Assembly (NCBI RefSeq): GCF_004402535.1
Contig: NZ_SOEY01000016.1
Span: forward strand, 1-64,000
DNA: 64,000 bases
Reading direction: 5' to 3'
Source of the DNA: Cryobacterium glaciale
GTDB lineage: Bacteria; Actinomycetota; Actinomycetes; Actinomycetales; Microbacteriaceae
The notes beneath the pieces were generated by a model. It was given only the letters and a program-made list of their open reading frames with translations. It was not told where the DNA came from and made no database searches. This document shows positions 25,507 through 36,331 of this stretch, in pieces (position 1 is the stretch's first letter; every line of letters begins with the position of its first letter). The position numbers and the translations under genes were made by a program.

Positions 25507-25536
25507 TTGACCGGGCAGGCACCGTCGGGCTAGAAT
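25507..25536 (+). promoter_or_regulatory. rpsL operon promoter
   Basis: TTGACC (25507-25512) and TAGAAT (25531-25536) are separated by 18 bp, a close match to the housekeeping sigma consensus. Transcription would start near 25543, about 230 nt before rpsL. Confidence 0.7.
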
Positions 25537-25772
25537 TACCGGGTGTGCGCTTTGTCGTGCGCCTGAATTTTGCCCTCTTGAGAGCACAGGCCGAGATTCC
25601 ACACATGCAGGGTTTGCTCATCGAGTAGCCCCCACGGCATACCCACCAAAACACGCGCGAGCAATCGTGTGGGTTCAAGCGGGTCCAGATGAACTCGACC
25701 AAATTCGAAAGAAGCGGTCGAATGCTAACCATCACAAAGCTGTCACCGTGCAGCAATAACAAGGAGTAATTA

Positions 25773-26147
25773 GTGCCCACCATTCAGCAGTTGGTCAGGA
25801 AGGGCCGTAGCCCCAAGGTCACCAAGACCAAGGCTCCCGCCCTGAAGTCCAACCCGCAGCAGCGCGGCGTTTGCACCCGCGTTTACACGACCACCCCGAA
25901 GAAGCCGAACTCGGCTCTGCGCAAGGTCGCCCGCGTCAAGCTTTCCAACGGCACCGAGGTCACCGCCTACATTCCCGGCGAGGGCCACAACCTGCAGGAG
26001 CACTCCATGGTGCTCGTGCGCGGAGGCCGTGTTAAGGACCTCCCCGGTGTGCGTTACAAAATCATTCGCGGCGCACTGGACACCCAGGCCGTCAAGAACC
26101 GCAAGCAGGCACGTAGCCGCTACGGCGCAAAGATGGAGAAGAAGTAA
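25773..26147 (+). CDS. rpsL: 30S ribosomal protein S12
   Basis: Decoding-centre protein of the small subunit, 124 residues, full length. The conserved [11 protein letters not shown] loop carries Lys43, and Lys88 is present in GRVKDLPG, so the usual streptomycin-resistance positions are wild type. GTG start with AAGGAG at 8-9 nt upstream. The stop overlaps the rpsG start by one base (TAATG). It is first gene of the str operon; rpoB and rpoC, common upstream neighbours in Actinobacteria, are not in the window. Confidence 0.98.
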   Translation: MPTIQQLVRKGRSPKVTKTKAPALKSNPQQRGVCTRVYTTTPKKPNSALRKVARVKLSNGTEVTAYIPGEGHNLQEHSMVLVRGGRVKDLPGVRYKIIRGALDTQAVKNRKQARSRYGAKMEKK

Positions 26148-26617
26148 TGCCCCGTAAAGGACCCGCTCCCAAGCGCCCTGTCATTGCCGACCCGGTTTAC
26201 GGTGCACCCATCGTCAGCCAGCTCGTCAACAAGATCCTTCTCGATGGCAAAAAAGGCCTCGCCGAGCGCATCGTTTACGATGCCCTCGCCGGAGTCTCCG
26301 CCAAGAACGAGCTGGATGCCGTCGTCACGCTGAAGAAGGCACTCGACAACGTCCGTCCGACCCTCGAGGTTCGTTCGCGCCGCGTCGGTGGTTCCACGTA
26401 CCAGGTTCCGGTTGAGGTCAAGCCGCACCGCGCCAACACCCTCGCGCTGCGCTGGTTGACCAGCTACGCCAAGGCGCGTCGCGAGAAGACCATGACCGAG
26501 CGTCTCACCAACGAGATCCTCGACGCGAGCAACGGCCTCGGTGCCGCTGTCAAGCGTCGTGAAGACACTCACAAGATGGCTGAAGCGAACAAGGCCTTCG
26601 CTCACTACCGCTGGTAG
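26147..26617 (+). CDS. rpsG: 30S ribosomal protein S7
   Basis: Primary 16S rRNA-binding protein that nucleates assembly of the 30S head. 156 residues, standard length, starting [19 protein letters not shown] and ending AFAHYRW. It is translationally coupled to rpsL by the one-base overlap. It is followed by a 12-bp hairpin before fusA. Confidence 0.98.
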   Translation: MPRKGPAPKRPVIADPVYGAPIVSQLVNKILLDGKKGLAERIVYDALAGVSAKNELDAVVTLKKALDNVRPTLEVRSRRVGGSTYQVPVEVKPHRANTLALRWLTSYAKARREKTMTERLTNEILDASNGLGAAVKRREDTHKMAEANKAFAHYRW

Positions 26618-26647
26618 TTAGATCCATCGAGCATTCCTGATCGGTAA

Positions 26648-26679
26648 GCAGGCGCGTGCTGAGTTCTGCACGCGCCTGC
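26648..26679 (+). terminator. Hairpin between rpsG and fusA
   Basis: GCAGGCGCGTGC (26648-26659) and GCACGCGCCTGC (26668-26679) form a perfect 12-bp stem with an 8-nt loop. No T-run follows, so it is more likely a processing or partial attenuation site than a full terminator. Confidence 0.45.
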
Positions 26680-26746
26680 ACCACTGATCAGCGGATGCTT
26701 ACGGCCCTGTTCCGCATACCCACCCCTACCCTTCCGGAGGACCCCC

Positions 26747-28861
26747 GTGGCACTTGACGTGCTCACCGACCTGAGTAAGGTCCGCAATATCGGCATCATG
26801 GCTCACATTGATGCTGGCAAGACCACCACGACTGAGCGCATCCTGTTCTACACGGGTGTCAACCACAAGATCGGCGAGACCCACGACGGCGCCTCGACGA
26901 TGGACTGGATGGCGCAGGAGCAGGAACGTGGCATCACGATCACCTCCGCTGCGACGACGTGTTTCTGGGACAACAACCAGATCAACATCATCGACACCCC
27001 CGGACACGTGGACTTCACCGTAGAGGTGGAGCGTTCGCTCCGCGTCCTCGACGGTGCCGTTGCCGTGTTCGACGGCAAGGAGGGCGTTGAGCCCCAGTCC
27101 GAAACCGTGTGGCGTCAGGCCGACAAGTACGACGTGCCCCGCATTTGCTTCGTCAACAAGATGGACAAGCTTGGCGCCGACTTCTACTTCACGGTCGACA
27201 CCATCATCAAGCGCCTCGGCGCGAAGCCGCTGGTCATCCAGCTGCCGATCGGTGCAGAGTCTGAATTCGAGGGTGTCGTTGACCTCGTTCAGATGCGTGC
27301 GCTGACCTGGCGCGGCGACTCCAAGGGTGACGTGGAGATGGGCTCGAAGTACGCCATCGAAGAGATCCCTGCTGACCTCGTCGAAAAGGCTGCCGAGTAC
27401 CGCAAGCTCCTGCTCGAGACCGTCGCTGAAACCGACGACGACCTCATGGAGCGTTACTTCGCCGGCGAAGAGCTGACGGTTGCCGAGATCAAGGGCGCCA
27501 TCCGAAAGCTCACCATCAACAGTGAGATCTACCCGGTTCTCTGTGGTTCTGCGTTCAAGAACCGCGGCGTTCAGCCGATGCTCGACGCTGTCATCGATTA
27601 CCTTCCGACGCCGCTCGACGTGCCTGCCATTGAGGCACACGACCCGCGCGACGAAGAGAAGGTCATCATGCGTCACCCCGACGCCGAGGAGCCGTTCACG
27701 GCTCTCGCGTTCAAGGTTGCGGTGCACCCGTTCTTCGGTCGCCTCACCTACGTGCGCGTGTACTCGGGCCGTCTCGACTCCGGAGCCCAGGTCATCAACT
27801 CGACCAAGGGTAAGAAGGAGCGCATCGGCAAGATCTTCCAGATGCACGCCAACAAGGAGAACCCGGTGGCCTTCGTGACCGCCGGTCACATCTACGCGGT
27901 CATCGGCCTCAAGGACACCACCACGGGCGACACCCTGTGCGACCCGAACGCCCAGGTCGTACTTGAGTCCATGACGTTCCCTGACCCGGTCATCGAGGTC
28001 GCTATCGAGCCGAAGACCAAGCAGGACCAGGAAAAGCTGGGCCTTGCCATTCAGAAGCTCGCCGAAGAAGACCCCACTTTCCGTACCGAGCAGAACCAGG
28101 AAACTGGCCAGACGGTAATCAAGGGAATGGGTGAGCTTCACCTGGACATCCTCGTCGACCGCATGAAGCGTGAATTCAACGTTGAGGCGAACGTCGGCAA
28201 GCCCCAGGTTGCGTACCGCGAGACGATCCGCAAGTCCGTTGAGCGTCACGACTACACGCACAAGAAGCAGACCGGTGGATCCGGCCAGTTCGCGAAGATT
28301 CAGATCGCGATCGAGCCGATGGAAATCACTGCTGAGAAGTCGTACGAGTTCCTCAACAAGGTCACCGGTGGCCGTATCCCGCGTGAGTACATCCCCTCGG
28401 TGGATGCTGGAATTCAGGATGCGCTCCGCGTAGGCATCCTGGCCGGCTACCCGATGGTGGGCGTGCGCGCCAGCCTGCTTGACGGTGCTGCGCACGACGT
28501 CGACTCCTCGGAGATGGCCTTCAAGATTGCCGGCTCGATGGGCTTCAAGGAAGCCGTTCGTAAGGCGAACCCCGTTCTGCTCGAGCCGCTGATGGCGGTC
28601 GAAGTTCGTACCCCTGAGGAATACATGGGTGACGTAATCGGAGACCTCAACTCGCGTCGTGGGCAGATCCAGACCATGGAGGATGCGCAGGGCGTGAAGG
28701 TAATTCGCGCTCACGTTCCACTGTCGGAGATGTTCGGATACATCGGTGACCTGCGGTCGAAGACCAGCGGCCGTGCGGTGTACTCGATGACGTTCGAGAG
28801 CTATGCGGAGGTCCCGAAGGCTGTTGCCGACGAGATCATCAACAAGAACAAGGGCGAATAA
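26747..28861 (+). CDS. fusA: Elongation factor G
   Basis: Translational GTPase for ribosomal translocation, 704 residues. G1 [15 protein letters not shown] lies near 20-34, G3 DTPGHVDF near 84, and G4 NKMDK near 139. Domains II-V follow in normal order, ending in the domain V region [24 protein letters not shown] start after CCGGAGGA. It is separated from rpsG by 129 bp with a hairpin and from tuf by 135 bp with another. Confidence 0.98.
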   Translation: MALDVLTDLSKVRNIGIMAHIDAGKTTTTERILFYTGVNHKIGETHDGASTMDWMAQEQERGITITSAATTCFWDNNQINIIDTPGHVDFTVEVERSLRVLDGAVAVFDGKEGVEPQSETVWRQADKYDVPRICFVNKMDKLGADFYFTVDTIIKRLGAKPLVIQLPIGAESEFEGVVDLVQMRALTWRGDSKGDVEMGSKYAIEEIPADLVEKAAEYRKLLLETVAETDDDLMERYFAGEELTVAEIKGAIRKLTINSEIYPVLCGSAFKNRGVQPMLDAVIDYLPTPLDVPAIEAHDPRDEEKVIMRHPDAEEPFTALAFKVAVHPFFGRLTYVRVYSGRLDSGAQVINSTKGKKERIGKIFQMHANKENPVAFVTAGHIYAVIGLKDTTTGDTLCDPNAQVVLESMTFPDPVIEVAIEPKTKQDQEKLGLAIQKLAEEDPTFRTEQNQETGQTVIKGMGELHLDILVDRMKREFNVEANVGKPQVAYRETIRKSVERHDYTHKKQTGGSGQFAKIQIAIEPMEITAEKSYEFLNKVTGGRIPREYIPSVDAGIQDALRVGILAGYPMVGVRASLLDGAAHDVDSSEMAFKIAGSMGFKEAVRKANPVLLEPLMAVEVRTPEEYMGDVIGDLNSRRGQIQTMEDAQGVKVIRAHVPLSEMFGYIGDLRSKTSGRAVYSMTFESYAEVPKAVADEIINKNKGE

Positions 28862-28867
28862 CCCCTA

Positions 28868-28903
28868 AGGTGGCCTACGGGCCCTGAATCGCTTAGGCCA
28901 CCT
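28868..28903 (+). terminator. Hairpin between fusA and tuf
   Basis: AGGTGGCCTA (28868-28877) and TAGGCCACCT (28894-28903) form a perfect 10-bp stem with a 16-nt loop just after the fusA stop. AACATAAG (28913-28920) downstream could be a weak tuf -10 box. The layout suggests tuf is partly uncoupled from fusA. Confidence 0.45.
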
Positions 28904-28996
28904 GGCCCGAGTAACATAAGTAGACACATCCAGCGCATACCGGCCGCTCATAACGGCGGCCGTGAATTTGCACGCGAGTCCTGAGGAGGACCCACA

Positions 28997-30190
28997 GTGG
29001 CCAAGGCCAAGTTCGAGCGGACAAAGCCGCACGTAAACATCGGAACGATCGGTCACGTTGACCACGGAAAGACCACGCTGACTGCAGCGATCTCCAAGGT
29101 TCTTGCCGATAAGTTCCCCTCCAAGATCAACGTTCAGCGCGACTTCGCGTCGATTGACTCGGCTCCGGAAGAACGCCAGCGCGGCATCACGATCAACATT
29201 TCGCATGTTGAATACGAGACCGACAAGCGTCACTATGCGCACGTCGATGCTCCGGGCCACGCTGACTACATCAAGAACATGATCACCGGTGCTGCTCAGA
29301 TGGACGGCGCAATCCTCGTGGTTGCCGCAACTGACGGCCCGATGGCTCAGACCCGTGAGCACGTTCTTCTCGCCAAGCAGGTCGGCGTTCCGACCCTGCT
29401 CGTCGCGCTGAACAAGGCCGACATGGTTGATGACGAAGAGATCATGGAGCTCGTTGAGCTCGAAGTTCGTGAACTTCTCTCCAGCCAGGGTTTCGATGGC
29501 GACAACGCCCCCGTCATCCAGGTCTCCGCACTCAAAGCGCTTGAAGGCGACGAGAAGTGGACCGCCAACATCCTTGAGCTCATGAAGGCTGTTGACGACT
29601 TCATTCCGGACCCGATCCGCGACAAGGACAAGCCGTTCTTGATGCCGATCGAGGACGTCTTCACGATCACCGGCCGTGGCACCGTTGTTACGGGCCGCGC
29701 CGAGCGTGGAACCCTCAAGATCAACTCCGAGATCGAGATCGTCGGCATCCGCCCGACGCAGAAGACCACGGTTACCGGTATTGAGATGTTCCACAAGCAG
29801 CTCGACGAGGCTTGGGCCGGCGAGAACTGTGGACTTCTTCTTCGTGGCACCAAGCGCGAAGACGTTGAGCGCGGCCAGGTCGTCGTCAAGCCGGGTTCGG
29901 TTACGCCGCACACCGACTTCGAGGGCACCGCGTACATCCTCAGCAAGAACGAGGGTGGCCGTCACAACCCGTTCTACGCGAACTACCGCCCGCAGTTCTA
30001 CTTCCGCACCACGGACGTCACCGGCGTCATCACGCTGCCCGAGGGCACCGAGATGGTCATGCCTGGCGACACCACCGACCTGACTGTCGCGCTGATTCAG
30101 CCGATCGCCATGGAAGAGGGCCTCGGCTTCGCTATCCGTGAAGGTGGCCGCACCGTCGGCGCCGGCACGGTGACCAAGATCATCAAGTAG
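28997..30190 (+). CDS. tuf: Elongation factor Tu
   Basis: GTPase that delivers aminoacyl-tRNA to the ribosome. 397 residues with [14 protein letters not shown] near 20-33, DAPGHADY near 83 and NKADM near 138, then the beta-barrel domains 2 and 3. GTG start after GAGGAGGA. A strong terminator follows, ending the str operon. Confidence 0.98.
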   Translation: MAKAKFERTKPHVNIGTIGHVDHGKTTLTAAISKVLADKFPSKINVQRDFASIDSAPEERQRGITINISHVEYETDKRHYAHVDAPGHADYIKNMITGAAQMDGAILVVAATDGPMAQTREHVLLAKQVGVPTLLVALNKADMVDDEEIMELVELEVRELLSSQGFDGDNAPVIQVSALKALEGDEKWTANILELMKAVDDFIPDPIRDKDKPFLMPIEDVFTITGRGTVVTGRAERGTLKINSEIEIVGIRPTQKTTVTGIEMFHKQLDEAWAGENCGLLLRGTKREDVERGQVVVKPGSVTPHTDFEGTAYILSKNEGGRHNPFYANYRPQFYFRTTDVTGVITLPEGTEMVMPGDTTDLTVALIQPIAMEEGLGFAIREGGRTVGAGTVTKIIK

Positions 30191-30213
30191 TCTTTTTTAT
30201 CTACTGATCTCCT

Positions 30214-30248
30214 GAAAGGGGGTCGGGCCTTCGGGCCCGGCCCCCTTT
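30214..30248 (+). terminator. Intrinsic terminator after tuf
   Basis: GGGGGTCGGGCC and GGCCCGGCCCCC form a 12-bp stem (one G-U) closed by a TTCG tetraloop, followed by TTTT. Strong bidirectional-looking terminator. Confidence 0.88.
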
Positions 30249-30362
30249 TGTGTACCCAGCAGGCACGGAGCACCCCGCGGGCACGCCCCCTGAAGTCGCG
30301 TCCCATATTTCAAGCAGATGACGTTTGCTCGCCTACCCGGGGCGAGAATCGTGATATCCGGT

Positions 30363-30368
30363 TATGGT
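30363..30368 (+). promoter_or_regulatory. Probable -10 box for leaderless gene at 30375
   Basis: TATGGT ends 6 nt before the ATG at 30375 with no ribosome binding site between, the same layout as at 24011 and 53031. Confidence 0.45.
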
Positions 30369-30374
30369 CTGCGC

Positions 30375-30818
30375 ATGCAGATATCGAAACTGGAAATGCG
30401 CATCCTGATGGTGATCGCGGTCGTCGTGGTCGGCGTCCTCGCTGTGGTGATCGTGCCGCGCCTGGCCGGATCCGCTCCCGCTGCCCAATCCGCCGCCACC
30501 CGGGTGACACCGACCCCGGCGCCGACCATCATTCCCACACCAACCCCGTCGGCCAGCGCGCAGACCGAGGAGCAGATTCTCGATAACATCGTGGCCAGCA
30601 CCGTGAGCGTCTACAGCGTTCTGGTCTGCGACAGCCTGAAGGAATACGCCACCCTGTCGATTCCCGAGATCATCACCGAGGTGCTCGCCGAATACCCGAC
30701 GACCGGCTTGTCGGAGCAATCCCGCCAGATCATGGCCGAGCGCGTGCTCACCGAATCCTCCGCGAAGAGCTGCCCCGAGCAGAGCCCGCGTGTGGCCGCC
30801 GGCATCACCCAGGGCTAG
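30375..30818 (+). CDS. Uncharacterised membrane-anchored small protein
   Basis: A 147-residue protein: a short charged start, one hydrophobic anchor (about 9-30, LMVIAVVVVGVLAVVIVPRL), a Thr/Pro linker (about 40-58) and an extracytoplasmic helical domain with two cysteines. No lipobox is visible, so it is an N-terminally anchored membrane protein rather than a lipoprotein. An upstream in-frame ATG at 30318 would add 19 residues; 30375 is preferred because of the TATGGT box. Family not recognised. It lies alone between tuf and the S10 operon. Confidence 0.6.
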   Translation: MQISKLEMRILMVIAVVVVGVLAVVIVPRLAGSAPAAQSAATRVTPTPAPTIIPTPTPSASAQTEEQILDNIVASTVSVYSVLVCDSLKEYATLSIPEIITEVLAEYPTTGLSEQSRQIMAERVLTESSAKSCPEQSPRVAAGITQG

Positions 30819-31316
30819 CTCCGCCAGCAGCACGAAAACGGATGCCCGCAGCCGGGCGGCGGCGTGCATCGGCTGCTCTATCGCGCGACACGCCGCGCGC
30901 GACACGCCCGGGTTGCATGTAATGGCAACTGTGTGGCAGACTCTTCTAGTTCAACACTTTCGGCGTGCGCTACGCGTAGCCGGAATCACTGCCAGGCAGT
31001 GCATAGTCGCGTCACACTCTTTCGAAAAACACCTGTGCTTTATCAAGCATCGAAAGAGCGTTGATTGCAGGCTAGGCCGCAGGGAGCAGAGCGCAGCATA
31101 AATCAACGATCTGGTCGGCGTGGGTAAAACCGTGCCGTCCCCCAGAGTCTGCTTCTGGGAGTCGACGTTGACGATGAGCGTCGGTTATTCGGCGTGAAAT
31201 CGAAATTGACATATGAACAGTGGTGCTAATAGCAGCAGTGCTACTACGGCGTCCAATGCAACCTCGGCAAATCGTGCCGTTGTCTGTAAGACGCCTCGAC
31301 AGAGAGAGAGTTCGAC
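30819..31316. other. Long leader region of the S10 operon
   Basis: This 498-bp spacer contains one ARCGGATGC word (30837), the palindrome GCTACGCGTAGC (about 30969-30980), a hairpin CTCTTTCGA (31017-31025)/TCGAAAGAG (31050-31058), and a possible promoter at 31206-31232. No plausible coding region or tRNA is seen. Its length suggests regulation of the S10 operon at the leader, but I do not recognise a known leader motif. Confidence 0.5.
31206..31232 (+). promoter_or_regulatory. Possible S10 operon promoter
   Basis: A perfect TTGACA (31206-31211) is followed after 15 bp by TAATAG (31227-31232), preceded by an extended -10 TGC. The spacer is short; TAGCAG at 31230 would give 18 bp. Confidence 0.45.
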
Positions 31317-31625
31317 ATGGCGGGACAGAAGATCCGCATTCGACTTAAGTCGTATGACCACGAGGTCATCGACATTTCGGCGCGCAAGATCGTCGACACA
31401 GTGACCCGTGCGGGCGCTACAGTCGTCGGCCCGGTGCCGCTTCCGACCGAGAAGAACGTGGTGTGTGTCATCCGTTCCCCTCATAAGTACAAGGACAGCC
31501 GGGAGCACTTTGAAATGCGCACCCACAAGCGTCTGATCGACATCATTGACCCGACCCCGAAGGCTGTTGACTCGCTCATGCGCCTCGACCTTCCGGCCGA
31601 CGTCAACATCGAGATCAAGCTCTAG
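31317..31625 (+). CDS. rpsJ: 30S ribosomal protein S10
   Basis: Small-subunit head protein, also known as NusE, a partner of NusB in antitermination. 102 residues, full length, starting [19 protein letters not shown], with the conserved [19 protein letters not shown] loop. First gene of the S10-spc cluster. AGAGAGAG lies upstream as the ribosome binding site. Confidence 0.98.
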   Translation: MAGQKIRIRLKSYDHEVIDISARKIVDTVTRAGATVVGPVPLPTEKNVVCVIRSPHKYKDSREHFEMRTHKRLIDIIDPTPKAVDSLMRLDLPADVNIEIKL

Positions 31626-31633
31626 GGCCCGCG

Positions 31634-32293
31634 ATGTCTTACTCCGATACCAAGACCACCAAGGGTCTCCTCGGCAAGAAGCTCGGCATGACCCAGGTGT
31701 GGGATGAGAACAACAAGCTTGTTCCCGTTACCGTCATCGAGATCGCGCCGAACGTTGTCACGCAGATTCGCACCAAGGCCGTCGACGGCTACAACGGCGT
31801 TCAGATCGCCGCTGGCCCCATCGACCCGCGCAAGGTCAACAAGCCCCTTGCCGGTCACTTCGACAAGGCCGGCGTCACGCCGCGTCGCCACATCACCGAG
31901 CTCCGCACCGCGGATGCCGCTGACTACAACCTGGGCCAGGAGCTCACCGTTGACGGTGTCTTCGCTGCCGGCACCAAGGTTGATGTCATGGGCACCAGCA
32001 AGGGTAAGGGTTTCGCCGGTGTTATGAAGCGTCACAACTTCAAGGGTGTCTCCTCCTCTCACGGTTCGCACCGCAACCACCGCAAGCCCGGTTCCATCGG
32101 TGCTTCCTCGACCCCGAGCCGTGTCTTCAAGGGCATGCGCATGGCCGGTCGTATGGGTGGCGAGCGCGTAACCGTGCTGAACCTCAAGGTGCACGCTATT
32201 GACGCCGACAAGGGCCTCATGCTCGTCAAGGGTGCCGTTCCCGGTGCTCGTGGCCGCCTCGTATTCGTTCGCAACGCAGTGAAGGGAGCGTAG
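31634..32293 (+). CDS. rplC: 50S ribosomal protein L3
   Basis: Large-subunit core protein with a long loop reaching the peptidyl-transferase centre. 219 residues; [13 protein letters not shown] near the start and the loop [21 protein letters not shown] near 140. It follows rpsJ by 8 bp. Confidence 0.98.
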   Translation: MSYSDTKTTKGLLGKKLGMTQVWDENNKLVPVTVIEIAPNVVTQIRTKAVDGYNGVQIAAGPIDPRKVNKPLAGHFDKAGVTPRRHITELRTADAADYNLGQELTVDGVFAAGTKVDVMGTSKGKGFAGVMKRHNFKGVSSSHGSHRNHRKPGSIGASSTPSRVFKGMRMAGRMGGERVTVLNLKVHAIDADKGLMLVKGAVPGARGRLVFVRNAVKGA

Positions 32294-32298
32294 TCCTT

Positions 32299-32949
32299 AT
32301 GGCTACAGCACTCGACATCATTGACGCCAAGGGCAAGAAGGCAGGCTCTGCCGAGCTTCCCGACGAGCTCTTCGACGTTCCCGCCAACATTCCCCTCATC
32401 CACCAGGTCGTTGTCGCGCAGCTCGCTGCCGCACGCCAGGGAACGAGCAAGGTCAAGCGCCGTGGAGAAGTTTCCGGTGCCGGCCGCAAGCCGTTCAAGC
32501 AGAAAGGAACCGGTCGCGCTCGTCAGGGCTCGATCCGCGCTCCCCAGATGACCGGTGGTGGAATCGTCCACGGACCGACCCCGCGCAGCTATGACCAGCG
32601 CACCCCGAAAAAGATGATCGCCGCAGCCCTCAAGGGTGCACTGAGCGACCGCGCCCGCGGTGGCCGCCTGCACATTGTCGAGGCACTGTTCACGGCTGAG
32701 ACCCCCAACACGAAGATTGCCCTGGAGCTGCTCACGCAGATCGCCACGAGCAAGCACGTGCTGGTCGTTCTCGAGCGTACCGACGAGACCACGTTGCGCA
32801 GCATTCGCAACATCCCGACGGTGCACATCCTCTCGTGGGATCAGCTCAACGCCTATGACGTGCTCGTCAGCGACGACATCGTCTTCACCACCGGCGCGTT
32901 CAACGCGTTCGTGGAGAGCAAGACCAAGAAGGAAGAGGTGGCCGCATAA
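32299..32949 (+). CDS. rplD: 50S ribosomal protein L4
   Basis: Large-subunit exit-tunnel protein, 216 residues. The extended loop [18 protein letters not shown] (near 60) is intact. Its stop overlaps the rplW start (TAATG). In some bacteria L4 represses its own operon; no such site is evident here. Confidence 0.97.
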   Translation: MATALDIIDAKGKKAGSAELPDELFDVPANIPLIHQVVVAQLAAARQGTSKVKRRGEVSGAGRKPFKQKGTGRARQGSIRAPQMTGGGIVHGPTPRSYDQRTPKKMIAAALKGALSDRARGGRLHIVEALFTAETPNTKIALELLTQIATSKHVLVVLERTDETTLRSIRNIPTVHILSWDQLNAYDVLVSDDIVFTTGAFNAFVESKTKKEEVAA

Positions 32950-33251
32950 TGACTATCGCGACCAACAAGGACCCCCGCGACATCATCATCTCTCCGGTTG
33001 TCTCTGAGAAGAGCTACGGCCTGATTGACGAGGGTAAGTACACCTTCATCGTTGACCCCCGCTCGAACAAGACGGAGATCAAGCTCGCGATCGAAAAGAT
33101 CTTCAAGGTGCAGGTCGCTTCGATCAACACCCTGAACCGCGTGGGCAAGACTCGCCGCACCAAGTTCGGCATGGGCAAGCGCAAGGACACCAAGCGTGCC
33201 ATTGTCACGCTCAAGTCTGGCTCCATCGACATCTTCACGGCCGTCGGCTAA
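32949..33251 (+). CDS. rplW: 50S ribosomal protein L23
   Basis: Protein at the tunnel exit that docks trigger factor and SRP. 100 residues, with [18 protein letters not shown] and the C-terminal basic loop [14 protein letters not shown]. Coupled to rplD by a one-base overlap. Confidence 0.97.
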   Translation: MTIATNKDPRDIIISPVVSEKSYGLIDEGKYTFIVDPRSNKTEIKLAIEKIFKVQVASINTLNRVGKTRRTKFGMGKRKDTKRAIVTLKSGSIDIFTAVG

Positions 33252-33273
33252 GCGACAGGCAGAGGGATAACTA

Positions 33274-34113
33274 ATGGCTATTCGTAAGTACAAGCCCACG
33301 ACCCCGGGTCGACGCGGTTCATCCGTTGCCGACTTCGCGGAAATCACGCGTTCCACCCCGGAGAAGTCGCTTCTGCGTCCGCTCCACAAGACCGGTGGAC
33401 GTAACAACCAGGGCCGTATCACGACCCGTCACATCGGTGGTGGCCACAAGCGCCAGTACCGCGTGATCGACTTCAAGCGCAACGACAAGGACGGCGTCAA
33501 CGCCCGCGTCGCTGAAATTGAATACGACCCGAACCGCACGGCGCGCATCGCGCTCCTGCACTTCATCGACGGCACGAAGCGTTACATCATCGCGCCGAAC
33601 AAGCTCTCACAGGGCGACATCATCGAGTCGGGAGCCGGGGCTGACATCAAGCCCGGCAACAACCTGCCGTTGAAGAACATCCCCACCGGTACCATCATTC
33701 ACGCGATCGAGCTGCGTCCGGGCGGTGGCGCCAAGATGGCCCGCTCCGCCGGTTCGTCGGTTCGCCTCGTCGCGAAGGAGGGCGTCTACGCCCAGCTTCG
33801 TCTGCCGTCTGGTGAAATCCGCAACGTGGATGCTCGCTGCCGCGCGACGATCGGCGAGGTCGGCAACGCCGAGCAGTCGAACATCAACTGGGGCAAGGCC
33901 GGACGTATGCGCTGGAAAGGCGTTCGCCCGACCGTTCGTGGTGTTGCCATGAACCCGGTCGATCACCCGCACGGTGGTGGTGAGGGTAAGACGTCCGGTG
34001 GACGTCACCCCGTCAGCCCCTGGGGCCAGAAGGAAGGGCGCACCCGCCACCCGAATAAGGAAAGCGACAAGCTCATTGTTCGTCGCCGCACCGTCGGCAA
34101 GAAGCGTAAGTAG
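33274..34113 (+). CDS. rplB: 50S ribosomal protein L2
   Basis: Large-subunit protein near the peptidyl-transferase centre, 279 residues. The C-terminal [20 protein letters not shown] segment, including the conserved histidine of HPHGGG, is present. GAGGGATAAC precedes the ATG. Confidence 0.98.
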   Translation: MAIRKYKPTTPGRRGSSVADFAEITRSTPEKSLLRPLHKTGGRNNQGRITTRHIGGGHKRQYRVIDFKRNDKDGVNARVAEIEYDPNRTARIALLHFIDGTKRYIIAPNKLSQGDIIESGAGADIKPGNNLPLKNIPTGTIIHAIELRPGGGAKMARSAGSSVRLVAKEGVYAQLRLPSGEIRNVDARCRATIGEVGNAEQSNINWGKAGRMRWKGVRPTVRGVAMNPVDHPHGGGEGKTSGGRHPVSPWGQKEGRTRHPNKESDKLIVRRRTVGKKRK

Positions 34114-34122
34114 GAGTAGACG

Positions 34123-34404
34123 ATGCCAAGAAGTCTTAAGAAAGGCCCTTTCGTTGACGACCACCTGCTTCGCAAGGTGTTCGCGGCGAACGAAGCCAAG
34201 AGCAAGAACGTAATCAAGACCTGGTCGCGCCGCTCGATGATCATCCCCGACATGCTCGGACACACCATCGCAGTGCACGACGGACGCAAGCACATCCCGG
34301 TGTTCGTCACCGAGAGCATGGTCGGACACAAGCTCGGCGAGTTTGCGCCCACCCGCACCTTCCGTGGACACGTGAAGGACGACAAGAAGGGCCGTCGCCG
34401 CTAA
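34123..34404 (+). CDS. rpsS: 30S ribosomal protein S19
   Basis: Small-subunit head protein that contacts S13, 93 residues, full length: [18 protein letters not shown] at the start and [16 protein letters not shown] near the end. Follows rplB by 9 bp. Confidence 0.98.
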   Translation: MPRSLKKGPFVDDHLLRKVFAANEAKSKNVIKTWSRRSMIIPDMLGHTIAVHDGRKHIPVFVTESMVGHKLGEFAPTRTFRGHVKDDKKGRRR

Positions 34405-34430
34405 CGCGGGGACGTGAAGGAGGAGAAGAA

Positions 34431-34796
34431 ATGGTGGAGTCGATCGCACGCGTGCGTCACATCCGCGTTACCCCCCAGAAGGCTCGTCGCGTTGTCAACA
34501 TGATCCGCGGCAAGCAGGCGCACGAAGCGCTGGGAATTCTGAAGTTCGCGCCCCAGGGCGCGAGCGATCCGGTGTACAAGCTGGTGGCTTCGGCCATCGC
34601 GAACGCCCGGGTCAAGGCAGATGCAGCCAACACGTATCTGGACGAGCAGGACCTGTTCATCAGCCGGGCATTCGTTGACGAGGGTACGACCCTCAAGCGT
34701 TTCCAGGCTCGTGCCCAGGGTCGCGCATTCGAAATCAAGAAGCGCACCAGCCACATCACGGTTGTGCTCACCACTCCTGAGGAGGGTACGAAGTAA
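34431..34796 (+). CDS. rplV: 50S ribosomal protein L22
   Basis: Exit-tunnel protein, 121 residues, with VRVTPQK-type start ([19 protein letters not shown]) and the beta-hairpin region [19 protein letters not shown] that lines the tunnel. AAGGAGGAG upstream. Stop overlaps rpsC (TAATG). Confidence 0.97.
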   Translation: MVESIARVRHIRVTPQKARRVVNMIRGKQAHEALGILKFAPQGASDPVYKLVASAIANARVKADAANTYLDEQDLFISRAFVDEGTTLKRFQARAQGRAFEIKKRTSHITVVLTTPEEGTK

Positions 34797-35566
34797 TGGG
34801 TCAGAAAGTAAATCCCTATGGCTTCCGTCTGGGAATCACCACCGATCACGTATCGCGTTGGTTCTCCGACTCGACCAAGCCGGGTCAGCGTTACGCTGAC
34901 TTTGTCGCAGAAGACGTCAAGATCCGTCGCCTGCTGAGCACCAGCCTTGACCGTGCCGGTGTCAGCCGCATCGAGATCGAGCGCACTCGTGACCGTGTCC
35001 GCGTTGACATTCACACCGCCCGTCCGGGTATTGTGATCGGTCGCCGCGGCGCGGAAGCCGAGCGCATCCGCTCTGACCTTGAGAAGCTCACCGCCAAGCA
35101 GATCCAGCTGAACATCCTCGAGGTCAAGAACCCCGAGCAGGATGCCCAGCTGGTCGCGCAGGGTATTGCCGAGCAGCTCTCCGCACGTGTGGCTTTCCGC
35201 CGCGCGATGCGTAAGGGCCTGCAGGGTGCACAGCGCGCCGGCGCCAAGGGTGTTCGCATCCAGGTGTCCGGTCGTCTGGGTGGCGCCGAGATGAGCCGCA
35301 GCGAGTTCTACCGCGAAGGCCGTGTGCCCCTGCACACCCTGCGCGCGAACATCGACTACGGCTTCTACGAAGCCAAGACCACCTTCGGCCGTATCGGCGT
35401 GAAGGTCTGGATCTACAAGGGCGACATCACCAACAAGGAACTCGCTCGTGAGCAGGCCAACGCTAAGTCGTCCCGCCCCGAGCGTCGTGACGATCGACCG
35501 CGCCGTGCACCTCGTGCAGATGCTCCGGCAGCGGCACCGGTCGCAGCAGTCGCGGAGGCTAAATAA
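34796..35566 (+). CDS. rpsC: 30S ribosomal protein S3
   Basis: mRNA entry-channel protein with a KH domain ([14 protein letters not shown] near 76). 256 residues; the last 35 form an Arg/Pro/Ala-rich low-complexity tail ([16 protein letters not shown]) beyond the conserved core. One ARCGGATGC word (35064) lies in the KH region. Stop overlaps rplP. Confidence 0.97.
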   Translation: MGQKVNPYGFRLGITTDHVSRWFSDSTKPGQRYADFVAEDVKIRRLLSTSLDRAGVSRIEIERTRDRVRVDIHTARPGIVIGRRGAEAERIRSDLEKLTAKQIQLNILEVKNPEQDAQLVAQGIAEQLSARVAFRRAMRKGLQGAQRAGAKGVRIQVSGRLGGAEMSRSEFYREGRVPLHTLRANIDYGFYEAKTTFGRIGVKVWIYKGDITNKELAREQANAKSSRPERRDDRPRRAPRADAPAAAPVAAVAEAK

Positions 35567-35985
35567 TGTTGATTCCACGTAGAGTCAAGCACCGCAAGCA
35601 GCACCACCCGGGTCGCACCGGCCACGCTACCGGTGGCACCACGGTGTCCTTCGGTGAGTACGGCATTCAGGCGCTGACCCCCGCCTATGTGACCAACCGT
35701 CAGATCGAGTCCGCTCGTATCGCCATGACGCGTCACATCAAGCGTGGCGGAAAGGTGTGGATCAACATCTACCCCGACCGCCCGCTGACCAAGAAGCCGG
35801 CCGAAACCCGCATGGGTTCCGGTAAGGGTTCGGTCGAGTGGTGGGTTGCCAACGTCAAGCCGGGTCGCGTTCTGTTCGAGCTCAGCGGTGTCACCGACGC
35901 CGTTGCGAAAGAGGCGCTGACCCGCGCTATTCACAAGCTGCCCCTCAAGGCACGCATCATCAAGCGCGAGGAGGGCGACGCATAA
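35566..35985 (+). CDS. rplP: 50S ribosomal protein L16
   Basis: Large-subunit protein near the A-site tRNA, 139 residues: [17 protein letters not shown] at the start, [21 protein letters not shown] in the middle. Overlaps rpsC and rpmC by one base each. Confidence 0.98.
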   Translation: MLIPRRVKHRKQHHPGRTGHATGGTTVSFGEYGIQALTPAYVTNRQIESARIAMTRHIKRGGKVWINIYPDRPLTKKPAETRMGSGKGSVEWWVANVKPGRVLFELSGVTDAVAKEALTRAIHKLPLKARIIKREEGDA

Positions 35986-36329
35986 TGGCGATCGGAACCA
36001 AGGAGCTCGCTCCAGTCGAGCTCGATACTTTTGACAATGAAAAACTGTTCGAAGAGCTGAAGAAGGCCAAGGAAGAGCTGTTCAACCTGCGCTTCCAGTC
36101 GGCCACCGGTCAGCTTGAGAGCCACGGCCGCCTCCGCGCGGTCAAGCGCGACATTGCTCGCATCTACACGGTTCTCCGTGAGCGCGAGCTGGGCATTCGT
36201 GCCACGCCGGTCGCAGCCCCGGCTCCGGCCAAGGCTGAGAAGGCTGAGAAAAAGACCAAGAAGGCCAAGGCCGCAGTGGAGTCCACCGACGACGCTGCAG
36301 CTGAGACCGTCGAGACGAAGGAGGCCTAG
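35985..36329 (+). CDS. rpmC: 50S ribosomal protein L29 with C-terminal extension
   Basis: Tunnel-exit protein. The conserved L29 coiled coil covers about residues 14-72 ([20 protein letters not shown]). A further 42 residues of Ala/Lys/Glu low complexity extend the protein to 114, well beyond the usual 60-70. The ATG at 35985 overlaps the rplP stop (TAATG); longer upstream readings lie inside rplP. Confidence 0.94.
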   Translation: MAIGTKELAPVELDTFDNEKLFEELKKAKEELFNLRFQSATGQLESHGRLRAVKRDIARIYTVLRERELGIRATPVAAPAPAKAEKAEKKTKKAKAAVESTDDAAAETVETKEA

Positions 36330-36331
36330 TC

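Larger units (their letters stand above)
25260..25772. other. Long spacer and leader upstream of rpsL
   Basis: This 513-bp gap has two parts. Positions 25288-25438 are a palindrome-rich GGGCCC island. From 25507 a clear promoter and a transcribed leader of about 230 nt run to rpsL. No open reading frame with coding character and no tRNA is seen. The leader has no obvious terminator. Confidence 0.6.

Noticed and set aside
30819..31316. A tRNA or small RNA gene in the spacer before rpsJ
   Set aside because: The GTTCAA near 30952 looked like a T-loop, but no matching acceptor stem or anticodon arm could be built.
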